Assembly (NCBI RefSeq): GCF_010692325.1
Contig: NZ_JAAHHW010000023.1
Location: forward strand, 26,006 to 90,005
Reading direction: 5' to 3'
Length of the DNA stretch: 64,000 bases
Source: Moorena sp. SIO3I8
GTDB lineage: Bacteria > Cyanobacteriota > Cyanobacteriia > Cyanobacteriales > Coleofasciculaceae
Positions 49,871-58,492 of the stretch are shown one piece after another (position 1 is the stretch's first letter; every line of letters begins with the position of its first letter). The position numbers were made by a program, and so were the translations under genes. A model generated the notes under the pieces. The model saw only the letters and a list, made by a program, of their open reading frames with translations, was not told where the DNA came from and did no database searches.

Positions 49871-51556
49871 AGGATAGGCTCTAGCTTTTAATTTTTGCAT
49901 CCATCCCTTTACTGTTGGTTGCTTAAAGATACTATCAATCACTTTTTTCATCTCTTCAGCAACTGGAGTAGACTGTTCCTCAATAGTATTACTTTCTCCA
50001 AAATAGCTACAAGTTGCTTCTGGCAACCACAGGGCTCGGCTTCCTCTCAAAAATACTAGATTTATTATTACTTCTACTATCGCAGCCTCTTGATTTAATT
50101 CCCTATTGAAGCCTCCTACTAGGTCTAAACGACTGCGACGAAACATACTATTACTTTGACGCAACGGTTGCCAGAGTTTCTCTAACTTCCAGATGTGTAA
50201 GTCTTCTAAATCCGGTAACTCTTGCCATGGCGTCACCTGGGTGATCTTGTCTCCCTCAACCAGTTGCCAGCCACTCAATAGTAAATCCAGGGTAGAGGAT
50301 TCCCGGTCAAATGCTGCTACTTGTTTCTCTAGGGCATCTGGTAGTAAAACACTGTCACTATCGAGAAAAGTGACAAATTCTCCTTGGGCCATCTCAAGAG
50401 CGCATCCCCCTTTAATAACAATTCCCCCCTTACTAAGGTTCCTACTTCCTGTTCCCCCCTTATTAATCCCTGTTCCCCCCTTATTAAGGGGGGCTAGGGG
50501 GGATCCCTCCCTACTCCCTACTCCCTGCTCCCTGTTCCCTGCTACTCGCATCCCCCCCTTATTAAGGGGGGCTAGGGGGGATCCCTCCCTACTCCCTACT
50601 CCCTGCTCCCTATTCTCTGTTCCCTGATTACCAGCCCCATCCACCACAATAATTTCATAGTCGGAATAGTTTTGAGCCAGCACACTGTCCACTGCTCGCT
50701 CAACTATCGCGCTATTGTTGTGAACAATAATAATCACACTAACTCGTGGTGAATCGTGATCATGCCAGGGTTTTAGCTGCCAGCTGCTGTCAGCAATCGT
50801 CCCTTGTCCTTGGACATTGCCAATGGTTTTATTCTGTTGCGCTTCCTTACCCATATGGGCCTCATTTTTGCCCCCCATCAGATGACCGTAACTATGATTT
50901 TGATGCACTGCCATCACCACTTCGCTGGCATCGACGATGGGATAACCCCTCATAGCCGCAGTAGTTACCATCCAGGTATCCCAATATCCCCGTCCTACCG
51001 CAAACTTAGGGATAGTAGGAAATAAATTTTTAGGAAAGATAAAGTAATCCTTAGCATCATCAGCCCCTAAACAACCGGTCTGATTGACCTGTTGACACAT
51101 GGTGTCTTCCCAGGTGGGAGACTGAAATTCTATGGACTTGGACAGGTCAAGATTCCAGCGTCGTCCAGTGATTAAAAATGTCTCTAAGTGTTGGCAGACC
51201 TGTTCAATGGCTTGGGTAAAATCTTTCAGTAGAATAATATCAGCGTTGATATAAGTGATGATATCGTGAGTTGCTTGTTCCTGGACTTGGGCAAACACAC
51301 TATCCAGTAGAGGAGTGCCATAGCTATTGCACTCGATATCAGGAACATGATTAAGTCCTAAGTCCTGAGCAATAGCAGCTGTACCAATTTCATCACCAAA
51401 TAAAATGATTTCTGGCTTGGGTTTGAGCAAAGTCCAGCTGGTAATAGCGTTGTGCTGGATGATACCAATGTTACCTAGAAAAGGCTTAGGCACCGTGAAA
51501 ATGCTGATGCCTAGGGTTGATCGAATATCTGGCTTGATATACAACGGTTGCGCCAT
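49847..51556 (-). CDS. two-domain glycosyltransferase with large repeat insert
   Basis: 569 aa. Residues 1-250 are a nucleotide-diphospho-sugar-transferase-like domain (ISIFTVPKPFLGNIGIIQHN, DIITYINADIILLKDF). A GT2 domain starts at about 271 (VSVIIIVHNNSAIVERAVDS, YEIIVVDG). It is split at residues about 312-383 by translated 7-bp arrays and GGGGGGCTAGGGGGGATCC-type units, then resumes with GEFVTFLDSDSVLLPDAL (the DxD site). The insert sits directly after the VVDxGS loop, so folding depends on it looping out. Start ATG at 51554-51556. The C-terminus GVGSRE is also array-derived. Likely acts on cell-surface glycans. Confidence 0.85.
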   Translation of the reverse strand: MAQPLYIKPDIRSTLGISIFTVPKPFLGNIGIIQHNAITSWTLLKPKPEIILFGDEIGTAAIAQDLGLNHVPDIECNSYGTPLLDSVFAQVQEQATHDIITYINADIILLKDFTQAIEQVCQHLETFLITGRRWNLDLSKSIEFQSPTWEDTMCQQVNQTGCLGADDAKDYFIFPKNLFPTIPKFAVGRGYWDTWMVTTAAMRGYPIVDASEVVMAVHQNHSYGHLMGGKNEAHMGKEAQQNKTIGNVQGQGTIADSSWQLKPWHDHDSPRVSVIIIVHNNSAIVERAVDSVLAQNYSDYEIIVVDGAGNQGTENREQGVGSREGSPLAPLNKGGMRVAGNREQGVGSREGSPLAPLNKGGTGINKGGTGSRNLSKGGIVIKGGCALEMAQGEFVTFLDSDSVLLPDALEKQVAAFDRESSTLDLLLSGWQLVEGDKITQVTPWQELPDLEDLHIWKLEKLWQPLRQSNSMFRRSRLDLVGGFNRELNQEAAIVEVIINLVFLRGSRALWLPEATCSYFGESNTIEEQSTPVAEEMKKVIDSIFKQPTVKGWMQKLKARAYPKGVGSRE

Positions 51557-51901
51557 TTTGCTGATTGCTAATGGTTGATATTGATGGTATGGTTATAGAG
51601 TTTGTATATGAGTTGTAAACACACTTGTTGCCGAAAAAGCCATGCATGCAAGAGCCAAAAGGCAACAGGGTAAAGAGCTCCGAAGTTTTATTGTCTAAGA
51701 AAAAAAGACCTCAAAGGTTTATATATCCAATACAAACGCTATTTTAGATAAGAAAATAGAATCGGTTAGGTATAAGCGATTAGCTATAATAAAGTTTTGG
51801 CGAAATCCCTAAGATACCACAATCAATTCGATGAGAAACTGCTAGAACGAATACAATTATTTAACCATCGTTAAATAATTGTATAAAAAAACAGTATTAG
51901 G
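51557..51901. other. divergent promoter region between GT and TPR genes
   Basis: AT-rich, free of 7-bp arrays except for traces. It must hold promoters for both divergent genes, and contains the palindrome at 51851-51884. Confidence 0.5.
51851..51884. promoter_or_regulatory. perfect 14-bp palindrome just upstream of the TPR gene
   Basis: ATACAATTATTTAA-CCATCG-TTAAATAATTGTAT, ending 17 bases before the ATG at 51902. No T-run follows on the plus strand (A-run instead), so an operator or 5' leader hairpin is more likely than a terminator. Confidence 0.6.
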
Positions 51902-53983
51902 ATGTGCTCCCAACTAGAACTAGCTATGGTTGAAACTTCTGTAAGTATTGCAAATCAATTGAGACAGCAAGGACAACAGAGTGAAGCAATTGCAGCATAC
52001 CAGGAAGCAATTGAGTTACAGCCAGATAATCCAGGAATTTATCACCTTTTGGGACAATCTCAGGCTCAGCAGGGGGATTTAGAAGGTGCGATCGCAAGCT
52101 ACCAAAAATCAATTGCCCTCAATCCCCAACAGTCGTTTTGGGTCTACAAACATCTCGGGGATGCTCTGAGAGCCCAAGGAAAACTGGATGAGGCGATGGT
52201 GGCTTACCAGAATGGGATGCAGTTCGAGCCAGACCATCCGGATTTTTATCACAATTTAGGACAAGCTCAAGCACTACAGGGAAATTTAGACGATGCGATC
52301 GCATCCTACCAAAATGCGATCGCACTCAATCCTAGCCATCCGTTTTGGATCTACAAAAATCTTGGGGATGCTCTGAGGCAAACCAATCGAGTTGATCAAG
52401 CAGTTTGCGCTTACCAGGAAGCAAGTCAGTGTGACCCAGAAAATGGGAAAGTAGTATATCCTAACTTGGCACAATGTCAGCAGCAACAGGGAAATTTAGA
52501 CGATGCCATCGCCTCTTACCAAAATGCGATCGCACTCAATCAAGACCAGCCAGCTTGGGTTTACCAAAATCTCGGGGATAGTCTGAGCTTACAAACTCGA
52601 TGGTATGAAGCCATTACCGCTTACCGTAGCGCTATAGCCATTAACCCCACCATCAATGGGGTTAAAGAGAGCTTAGCCGATGCTCTGCGAGAAACCAAAC
52701 AATTGGATCAAGCGATCGCAGCCTATCGCGATGCTATTGACACCAATCCCGACCGGTTTGAGTCTCACCATTGGCTAGGGGATTTATATCGAGAAAACAA
52801 GAATTGGGAGCAAGCCGCAGCAGCTTACCAATCCGCCATAGCACTCAATTCCTACAATGCTTGGACTCACCATAATTTAGGCTTAGCCTTAGCCCAACAA
52901 GGGAAGCTAGAAGAAGCCGTAGCTGCTTATCAAGAAGCCATAGCCCTATCCCCTAACCAGTTCTTTGAGTTTTACCAAAAATTAGGGGAGGCTCTCACCC
53001 AACTCCAGCACTGGGAGGAAGCAGTTACCGCTTATGGTCGTGCCATTGACCTCAGTCCAGAAAATCCTGATTTATACTACCCCTTGCGCAAAGCATTGGA
53101 AGCATTGGGACAGTGGCAAGAACCAGACTATGAACCCCCATCAGAAGACCCTTGGCTAGCGGCTCACCAATGGGCAGATAGTTTGCGAGAACAGGGAAAA
53201 ATAGCGGAAGCGATCGCAGCCTATCGCTATGCTCTCGATATCAATCCCAACTGTTGTGAATCTTACCATTGGTTAGGGGATTTACTCTTAACACAACAGA
53301 ATTGGGATGAAGCAGCAATAGCTTACCAGCGAGCTATAGAACTCAATCCTTACAATCCCTGGTCTCACCATAATTTAGGGCTAGCCTTAACTGAACACGG
53401 CAAGTTAGACGAAGCAGTAGCTGCCTTAAACCAAGCCATAGGCCTATCCCCCAACCAGTACTTTGAATTTTACCAAAACTTAGGAAATGCCCTCAGCAAA
53501 CTCCACCGTTGGGATGAATCCCTTACCGCCTATGGCAGTGCTATTGAATTAAATCCAGGCCATCCTCAGTTACACAGTAGTTTAGGAAGTGTATTGGTTC
53601 AATTGGGAAAGTCCGATCAGGCGGTAGCGTCTTACCGTCGCTCTATACAGTTAAAGCCAGATGACCCCGAGATACACGAAAAATTAGGAAATGTGCTTCG
53701 AGAAAGAGTCCAAGTAGATTTAGATCAAGCAATCAGCTGTTATCGTCGAGCCATTCGGACTAATCCAGATAATCTCGATAATTATCACAAGGCATTAGGG
53801 ATACAATCCAACGATCCTGAACTGTATCTACAGTTAGGCAATACATTAGTTAAACAAAATCAGTTAGACCAAGCCATTATTTTCTACCAAATCGCCCTCG
53901 AGATCCAACCCGAAAATTATGAAGTAAACGCTCAGTTGACCAGGGTTTTGGAAAAACAAGGCAAGGTAGGGAGTAGGGAGTAG
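51902..53983 (+). CDS. TPR-only protein (about eighteen repeats)
   Basis: 693 aa almost entirely of TPR units of 34-38 residues with the consensus W/Y..LG..L...G...EAI..Y..AI.L.P (for example QSEAIAAYQEAIELQPDNP). Several are near-identical pairs (GNLDDAIASYQNAIALN occurs twice), pointing to recent internal duplication. There is no catalytic domain, no signal peptide and no membrane helix. It is a probable scaffold for the neighbouring glycosyltransferases and may pair with their TPR blocks. M1 or M9 (MVETSVSI) could start it. The last residues, KVGSRE, are encoded by the 7-bp array that begins at 53966. Confidence 0.88.
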   Translation: MCSQLELAMVETSVSIANQLRQQGQQSEAIAAYQEAIELQPDNPGIYHLLGQSQAQQGDLEGAIASYQKSIALNPQQSFWVYKHLGDALRAQGKLDEAMVAYQNGMQFEPDHPDFYHNLGQAQALQGNLDDAIASYQNAIALNPSHPFWIYKNLGDALRQTNRVDQAVCAYQEASQCDPENGKVVYPNLAQCQQQQGNLDDAIASYQNAIALNQDQPAWVYQNLGDSLSLQTRWYEAITAYRSAIAINPTINGVKESLADALRETKQLDQAIAAYRDAIDTNPDRFESHHWLGDLYRENKNWEQAAAAYQSAIALNSYNAWTHHNLGLALAQQGKLEEAVAAYQEAIALSPNQFFEFYQKLGEALTQLQHWEEAVTAYGRAIDLSPENPDLYYPLRKALEALGQWQEPDYEPPSEDPWLAAHQWADSLREQGKIAEAIAAYRYALDINPNCCESYHWLGDLLLTQQNWDEAAIAYQRAIELNPYNPWSHHNLGLALTEHGKLDEAVAALNQAIGLSPNQYFEFYQNLGNALSKLHRWDESLTAYGSAIELNPGHPQLHSSLGSVLVQLGKSDQAVASYRRSIQLKPDDPEIHEKLGNVLRERVQVDLDQAISCYRRAIRTNPDNLDNYHKALGIQSNDPELYLQLGNTLVKQNQLDQAIIFYQIALEIQPENYEVNAQLTRVLEKQGKVGSRE

Positions 53984-54090
53984 GGAGTAGGGAGTCGGGA
54001 GTAGGGAGTAGGGAGTAGGGAAAAGGGAGTAGGGAGTAGGGAGTAGGGAGTAGGGAATGGGGAACAGGGAACAGGCAAGAGGCAAGAGGC
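53966..54090. repeat. 7-bp array GGGAGTA at the 3' end of the TPR gene
   Basis: About fifteen units with GGGAGTC and GGGAAAA variants, then CAAGAGG units. The TPR stop codon is provided by the array. Confidence 0.93.
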
Positions 54091-54144
54091 ATACATGCTA
54101 AAGTTTGAAGGCAAGAAGTGTGTTTACAACCCAGATAAAAACCC

Positions 54145-54317
54145 TATAGCGTTTCTCGTAGCTATGAGGTACACATTATTTTTTCCCTCTTCCCTCACTT
54201 CCCCTCCTGGGAGGGGTTAGGGGTGGGTTACTCTTACCTCTTCCCTGCTCCCTGCTCCGAAGTCCCTGCTCCCTAAAACCCAGAAATTTGTACCTCACAA
54301 GTCGTAGAATTGCTATA
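54145..54317. mobile_element. inverted-repeat element carrying 7-bp array cargo (type example)
   Basis: Left end TATAGCGTTTCTCGTAGCTA + TGAGGTACA. Right end TGTACCTCACAAGTCG + TAGAATTGCTATA. The two ends are about 29-bp imperfect inverted repeats. The cargo is a CCCCTCCTGGGAGGGG hairpin and CCCTGCT units. Related ends occur near 3320, 17697, 25940, 26161, 28384, 37893, 39375 and 60148. Confidence 0.75.
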
Positions 54318-54351
54318 TATCATAACTACTCTAGAAGAGCCCAGGATTTTT

Positions 54352-54427
54352 TCCCTTTTCCCTACTCCCTGCTCCCTTTTCCCTACTCCCTTTTCCCGAT
54401 TCCCGATTCCCTATTACCTGTTACCTT
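54352..54427. repeat. 7-bp array before the FkbM-TPR gene
   Basis: TTTCCCT/CCCTACT/CCCGATT units and TTACCTG, ending 13 bp before the start codon, in the position a promoter and ribosome site would occupy. Confidence 0.8.
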
Positions 54428-54439
54428 TAAAACCTAACT

Positions 54440-56236
54440 ATGGCAATCAAATTTTGGAATGGTATTGCATTAATTGCAGATGATACCTACAGGACTCAAT
54501 TAATCCCAAAAGTAGGACGCTTAGATCACGATCAATCACTGCTGAGGGGGATTTTACCCCATATACCAAGGGGTGGTGTTGCCATAGATGTTGGTGCCAA
54601 CATTGGCGATCACACCATTGCTTACTTGAATAAAGTTGGCCTAACTGGTCGAGTGTTAGCATTTGAACCCCTGCCAGAAGCTTATGAATGTCTCACGTTA
54701 AATGTACCAGGGGCAGAATCCTATAACTATGCCCTTTCAGACCAAGAAGAAACCCTGAATTTGGTGATTCGACCGAATACAGGAGAGAGTTTTTGCTCCT
54801 ATTCAGAGAACTCACAAACTATTCGAGCTGTTCCATTAGATTCCTTTGAGTTTAGCCAGCTAGACTTGATCAAGTTTGATGTAGAAGGTTGGGAGTTGAA
54901 AGCCCTCAAAGGAGCGGAAGAGACTATCTATCAACATCAACCTCGGATGGTGATTGAGATTAACGAGAAAGTATTTAAACGAACCCTCGGGAATCGACAA
55001 GAGATTTACGATTTTCTGAAGCGACATGATTACGATTTACAACCAATACAACCAAAGACCAGCCTCAACACTGAGAGAATTGATGTACTGGCAGTACCAG
55101 CAAAAGCACAATACTTCTGTGGCTTCCAGCATAAATTAGGGGAAGCTTACACAGCAAATAATCAGCTTGATCAAGCTATCATCGCTTACCGTCGTGCGAT
55201 TGGGCTTAATCCCACGATATCTTCCTATGATCACAACTTGGGGGATGTCTTGGAGAAACAAGGTCATCTGGAATCTGCGATCGCATTTTACCGTAAAGCC
55301 ATTGAACTGAACCCTGATCACCATCAGTATCATATCACCTTAGCCAAAGCCCTAGCCCGAAAAGGCATGGCAGCTGAAGCAGTAACTGAGTATCGCTTAG
55401 GGATGTCCCTTAACCCTAACTTCCAGTGGTCAGAAGATAATTTTGGCGAAGCTTTATTAGAAGGTCTGTATAAACACCATAGTAAAAACCATAGTAAAGG
55501 TTTCCAAGGCAACCCTAGTCAAAAGAAGGACACAAGCCACGACTGTGGTGTCATTTTTTTAGCCATTGGTGAAAAATTTAAACAAGAATTTCTTAATGCT
55601 TATAAATTTTTCAATAAATCCAATCCTACCATCCCCATCTCCCTATTTACTGATTGCGCCATGGGGGAGTTAGATGGTTGTACAGTCTATCCCTTAAACG
55701 AAAATAAAAATCCTCATAAACTCAAAGTAGACATCTTGAAAAATAGCCCTTATCAAAAAACTCTATTTCTTGATACAGACACCTTAGTCGTTGCTGATAT
55801 TTACGAGATATTTTCCTTACTAGATGACTGTGATTTATGTATAGCCAGAGAACCTAATGTTGACTATAGTAAACACCCCTATAAATTTATTGGATATAAA
55901 TCCCATCAATACATTAATACAGGAGTATTCGCTTTTAAAAAATGCGAATTCATTACTAAAATGATTGATGGCTGGATTACTATGATTTCCCAACGAAATG
56001 ACTCAGATATGAGAGCCGGACATTTTGCTGACCAGTACTATTTCAACCAGTTATTACAATCGGGTTTCTTTGAGCAAGAAGGAGGCAAAGTAAAGGTCAT
56101 AGACAACAATATTTACAATGTCAGACCACAGCCTCTGCCTCACCTGATCAAAGATGGCTTATTTAATCAAGCGAAGATAATTCATCTACGACTCTCTGCT
56201 TTTGTACCATCATTAGTTTCTCTTAAAAAGAAATAG
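54440..56236 (+). CDS. FkbM methyltransferase - TPR - glycosyltransferase fusion
   Basis: 598 aa. Residues 1-220 are an FkbM-type SAM methyltransferase: VAIDVGANIGDHTIAYLNKVG (SAM loop), FEPLPEAYECL, LDLIKFDVEGWELKALKG and PRMVIEIN. Residues about 228-345 hold three to four TPRs. Residues about 370-598 are a nucleotide-diphospho-sugar transferase-like domain with LFLDTDTLVVADI as DxD site and YINTGVFAFKK. It probably methylates and extends the same glycan. Start ATG at 54440 with no good ribosome site. This domain combination is unusual; each domain is clear on its own. Confidence 0.88.
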   Translation: MAIKFWNGIALIADDTYRTQLIPKVGRLDHDQSLLRGILPHIPRGGVAIDVGANIGDHTIAYLNKVGLTGRVLAFEPLPEAYECLTLNVPGAESYNYALSDQEETLNLVIRPNTGESFCSYSENSQTIRAVPLDSFEFSQLDLIKFDVEGWELKALKGAEETIYQHQPRMVIEINEKVFKRTLGNRQEIYDFLKRHDYDLQPIQPKTSLNTERIDVLAVPAKAQYFCGFQHKLGEAYTANNQLDQAIIAYRRAIGLNPTISSYDHNLGDVLEKQGHLESAIAFYRKAIELNPDHHQYHITLAKALARKGMAAEAVTEYRLGMSLNPNFQWSEDNFGEALLEGLYKHHSKNHSKGFQGNPSQKKDTSHDCGVIFLAIGEKFKQEFLNAYKFFNKSNPTIPISLFTDCAMGELDGCTVYPLNENKNPHKLKVDILKNSPYQKTLFLDTDTLVVADIYEIFSLLDDCDLCIAREPNVDYSKHPYKFIGYKSHQYINTGVFAFKKCEFITKMIDGWITMISQRNDSDMRAGHFADQYYFNQLLQSGFFEQEGGKVKVIDNNIYNVRPQPLPHLIKDGLFNQAKIIHLRLSAFVPSLVSLKKK

Positions 56237-56506
56237 GGAGTAGGGAATCGGGAATCGGGAATCGGGAGTCGGGAGTCGGGAGTCGGGAGTCGGGTGGGGA
56301 GTGCATAATAAAGTTGGGTAGTGGCGTGGCAAGCTTAATTTGATGCATTAGAAACAGATGGGGGAGTGTGGGGCGGGGGCGCGGGGAGTGTGGGGCGGGG
56401 GCGCGGGGAGTGTGGGAAGATGGGGAGCAAAAATCTATTGCACTATTTTAAGCTTGCCACGCCACTACGAGATTGAATATAGAGCTGTTTTGGAGGCGAT
56501 CGCTCT
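56234..56506. repeat. 7-bp array and GC-rich repeats
   Basis: GGGAATC/GGGAGTC units (56234-56298), then two copies of GTGTGGGGCGGGGGCGCGGGG (about 56365-56412). GGCGTGGCAAGCTTAA at about 56323 pairs with TTAAGCTTGCCACGCC at about 56447, forming an outer inverted repeat of about 140 bp. Confidence 0.8.
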
Positions 56507-57169
56507 TCAATTTACATCACTCATTACCCCAATATTTGCACCCATAATTTTAGCAATTTGCTTCAGAATACGCAAGACATCATATAACTGATTCCTACGA
56601 GGTAGCAGCAGATAAAAAAGATTAGATAAATCATATTGGGGAACACCTTCGGTCAACATTTTAACAAACAAAAACTCATCCCCGCTACCAATCATACCAT
56701 AGACAGGACGTTCAGGATTAGGATTTGCCATCATATAAGTCATTAGTTGAGGTAAAGCTACTGAAAAAGCAATAGTAGATTTAGATTCAACCAAGAGAAC
56801 CCAAAGTTGTTGTGCAATAACTAAAGTATCAATTCGACCTCGTAAAATTTCATCCTTGTCTTCTACTTCCACTTCAACAGTCGTTTCAGTAGTGACATAG
56901 AAAGGTTCATCATATAAACCTGCCAAAGTAAGTAAAGGTCCAATTAGTAATTGATTAATCACACCTTCTGGGAGAGGACTTCGTTCTCTATGACGTAAAA
57001 ATCGTCTTTGAATTTGGTCTAGGTTCTCTTGTTCTTGAGCAGTTAGTTGAGGTAAATCCTGTTGCCATTCCTGAAAGAAAAGGTCATTATCTGTAGGAGA
57101 TAAATTAAACCTTTGCTTCAAGTCAGCTAAGGTAGCGATCGTTTTGGAAATGGGGTAATTTTGAATCAT
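56507..57169 (-). CDS. PD-(D/E)XK nuclease-like protein (HsdR N-terminal type)
   Basis: 220 aa. The core GRIDTLVIAQQLWVLLVESKS (about 108-128) gives the D...ExK metal-binding signature of restriction-like nucleases. The N-terminal helical part includes LTAQEQENLDQIQRRFLRHRE. Such stand-alone proteins are common in cyanobacteria and resemble the N-terminus of type I restriction R subunits, but lack the translocase. It ends 9 bp after the preceding Uma2 gene in the same direction, so they share a transcript. Confidence 0.8.
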   Translation of the reverse strand: MIQNYPISKTIATLADLKQRFNLSPTDNDLFFQEWQQDLPQLTAQEQENLDQIQRRFLRHRERSPLPEGVINQLLIGPLLTLAGLYDEPFYVTTETTVEVEVEDKDEILRGRIDTLVIAQQLWVLLVESKSTIAFSVALPQLMTYMMANPNPERPVYGMIGSGDEFLFVKMLTEGVPQYDLSNLFYLLLPRRNQLYDVLRILKQIAKIMGANIGVMSDVN

Positions 57170-57178
57170 TATTCACTC

Positions 57179-57760
57179 TTAATCCAACTCAAAATCTACT
57201 CTTTCATACAAATTTTGAAACGAAATTTCAAAATCAGCTGAAGCCAATTTTAAAACTGATTCTCCCCCTTGATAATCATTGAAAAGCCATTGCCCATCCT
57301 CTTGCTTAAAATATTGAGCCACATAAAAACGATATTGATCGATTAAAATATATTCCTGAAATTCAGGGATAGAACGATAATATATGAATTTATCCGTCCA
57401 GTCGTAATCCCGCGTCGATTTAGAAAGGACTTCCACAATGAGTGAAGGATTGGTTACGTTTGTCTTACCCATTCCTTCATAGATTGGTTTTCCTTTAATT
57501 ACCATTACGTCAGGATAGGTATAGAGGCGATATTGCGCTATGCACAAGCGGACATCATTGATATAGATATAATATTCTTGCTCCTTAATTGTCAAAGGAA
57601 ATTTGCGACAGAAATTGAGCGCAATTTGATTGTGATTTGTCGTGCCTCCTGTCATGAGGATGATTTCTCCATCTCGATATTCATGTTTATCTATCGCTTC
57701 CTCCTCTAATGTCAAGTATTCTTCAGGCGTGTAGTACCGTTTTTCTGTTTGAATCACCAT
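57179..57760 (-). CDS. Uma2-family endonuclease
   Basis: 193 aa, standard length. MVIQTEKRYYTPEEYLTLEE at the N-terminus, HEYRDGEIILMTGGTTNHNQI, VYPD-equivalent YTYPDVMVI, and PSLIVEVLSKSTRDYDW with the E-x-K. The ending DFEISFQNLYERVDFE is also typical. Uma2 (DUF820) proteins are PD-(D/E)XK-fold and greatly expanded in cyanobacteria; their function is poorly known. First gene of a two-gene unit with the HsdR-like gene. Confidence 0.93.
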   Translation of the reverse strand: MVIQTEKRYYTPEEYLTLEEEAIDKHEYRDGEIILMTGGTTNHNQIALNFCRKFPLTIKEQEYYIYINDVRLCIAQYRLYTYPDVMVIKGKPIYEGMGKTNVTNPSLIVEVLSKSTRDYDWTDKFIYYRSIPEFQEYILIDQYRFYVAQYFKQEDGQWLFNDYQGGESVLKLASADFEISFQNLYERVDFELD

Positions 57761-58003
57761 ATTAATGTTCCTGATGCTGCGATCGTTGTTCAGTTGCCAT
57801 TACTCTTTAGGATAGGTGTATCTTGCAAACTCCGCTCAGTATAGCGCTACGCGCAAGGGCTTTAGGCAAAAGCCATGCATGCTAAAGTTGACTACAACAG
57901 CTTTTGCTGCTTGTATCCATGTCAAACACCTTAATGTGTAGTGCTATATTTGATCCTGTAGTTCAGTTGGTAGGGTGCGTTAGGCAGTAAGGATTTTCCG
58001 ATT

Positions 58004-58492
58004 CTATTCTAGCTTGGTGCCCTGCGACGGATTGATAAATTCTGAGCTACGCTGACCCAATTTGTTGGGATAAGCAATACTACCCACCTGACTTCCTTTC
58101 CCTTCAGGATAGAGATAATCACTCTCTACCACCCATTGCTTTTCAATCTGGTTATCCTTGTTACTGCGTGTCACTAACCAAGGATTAGGAACAGGTGGAA
58201 AAACTGTTTTAGTCTGCTTATTGTCATCAGTAACTTGAATTCCCTTGGTCAAAGCATCTGGCAACGCCCAATGTAAATGAATTCCCGCTTTCAGATACAA
58301 ATTCTGATTTTGAAAAGGTTGAGAAACAATCTCTTCACTAATATTGGCAATATTATGATTTACGTCTCGCTTACCATCAAAATAAGGAAGGCGGCTAAAA
58401 TCTGTCATCGCCTCTACTACAACGCGATCGCTTTCCAGATACAGAGCGTCTAAGTGGACAGCAACCATTAAAGCGGTAATTTTTCCAGCCAA
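58004..58492 (-). pseudogene. N-terminal fragment of a larger protein of unknown function
   Basis: 162 aa. It reads as the start of a much longer protein: VHLDALYLESDRVVVEAMTDFSRLPY, then IHLHWALPDALTKGIQ and FPPVPNPWLVTRS, segments I associate with very large bacterial proteins. The frame ends at SQGTKLE without a domain boundary, and no continuation is visible before the Uma2 gene. Either a truncated remnant or a stand-alone short form. No signal peptide. Confidence 0.6.
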
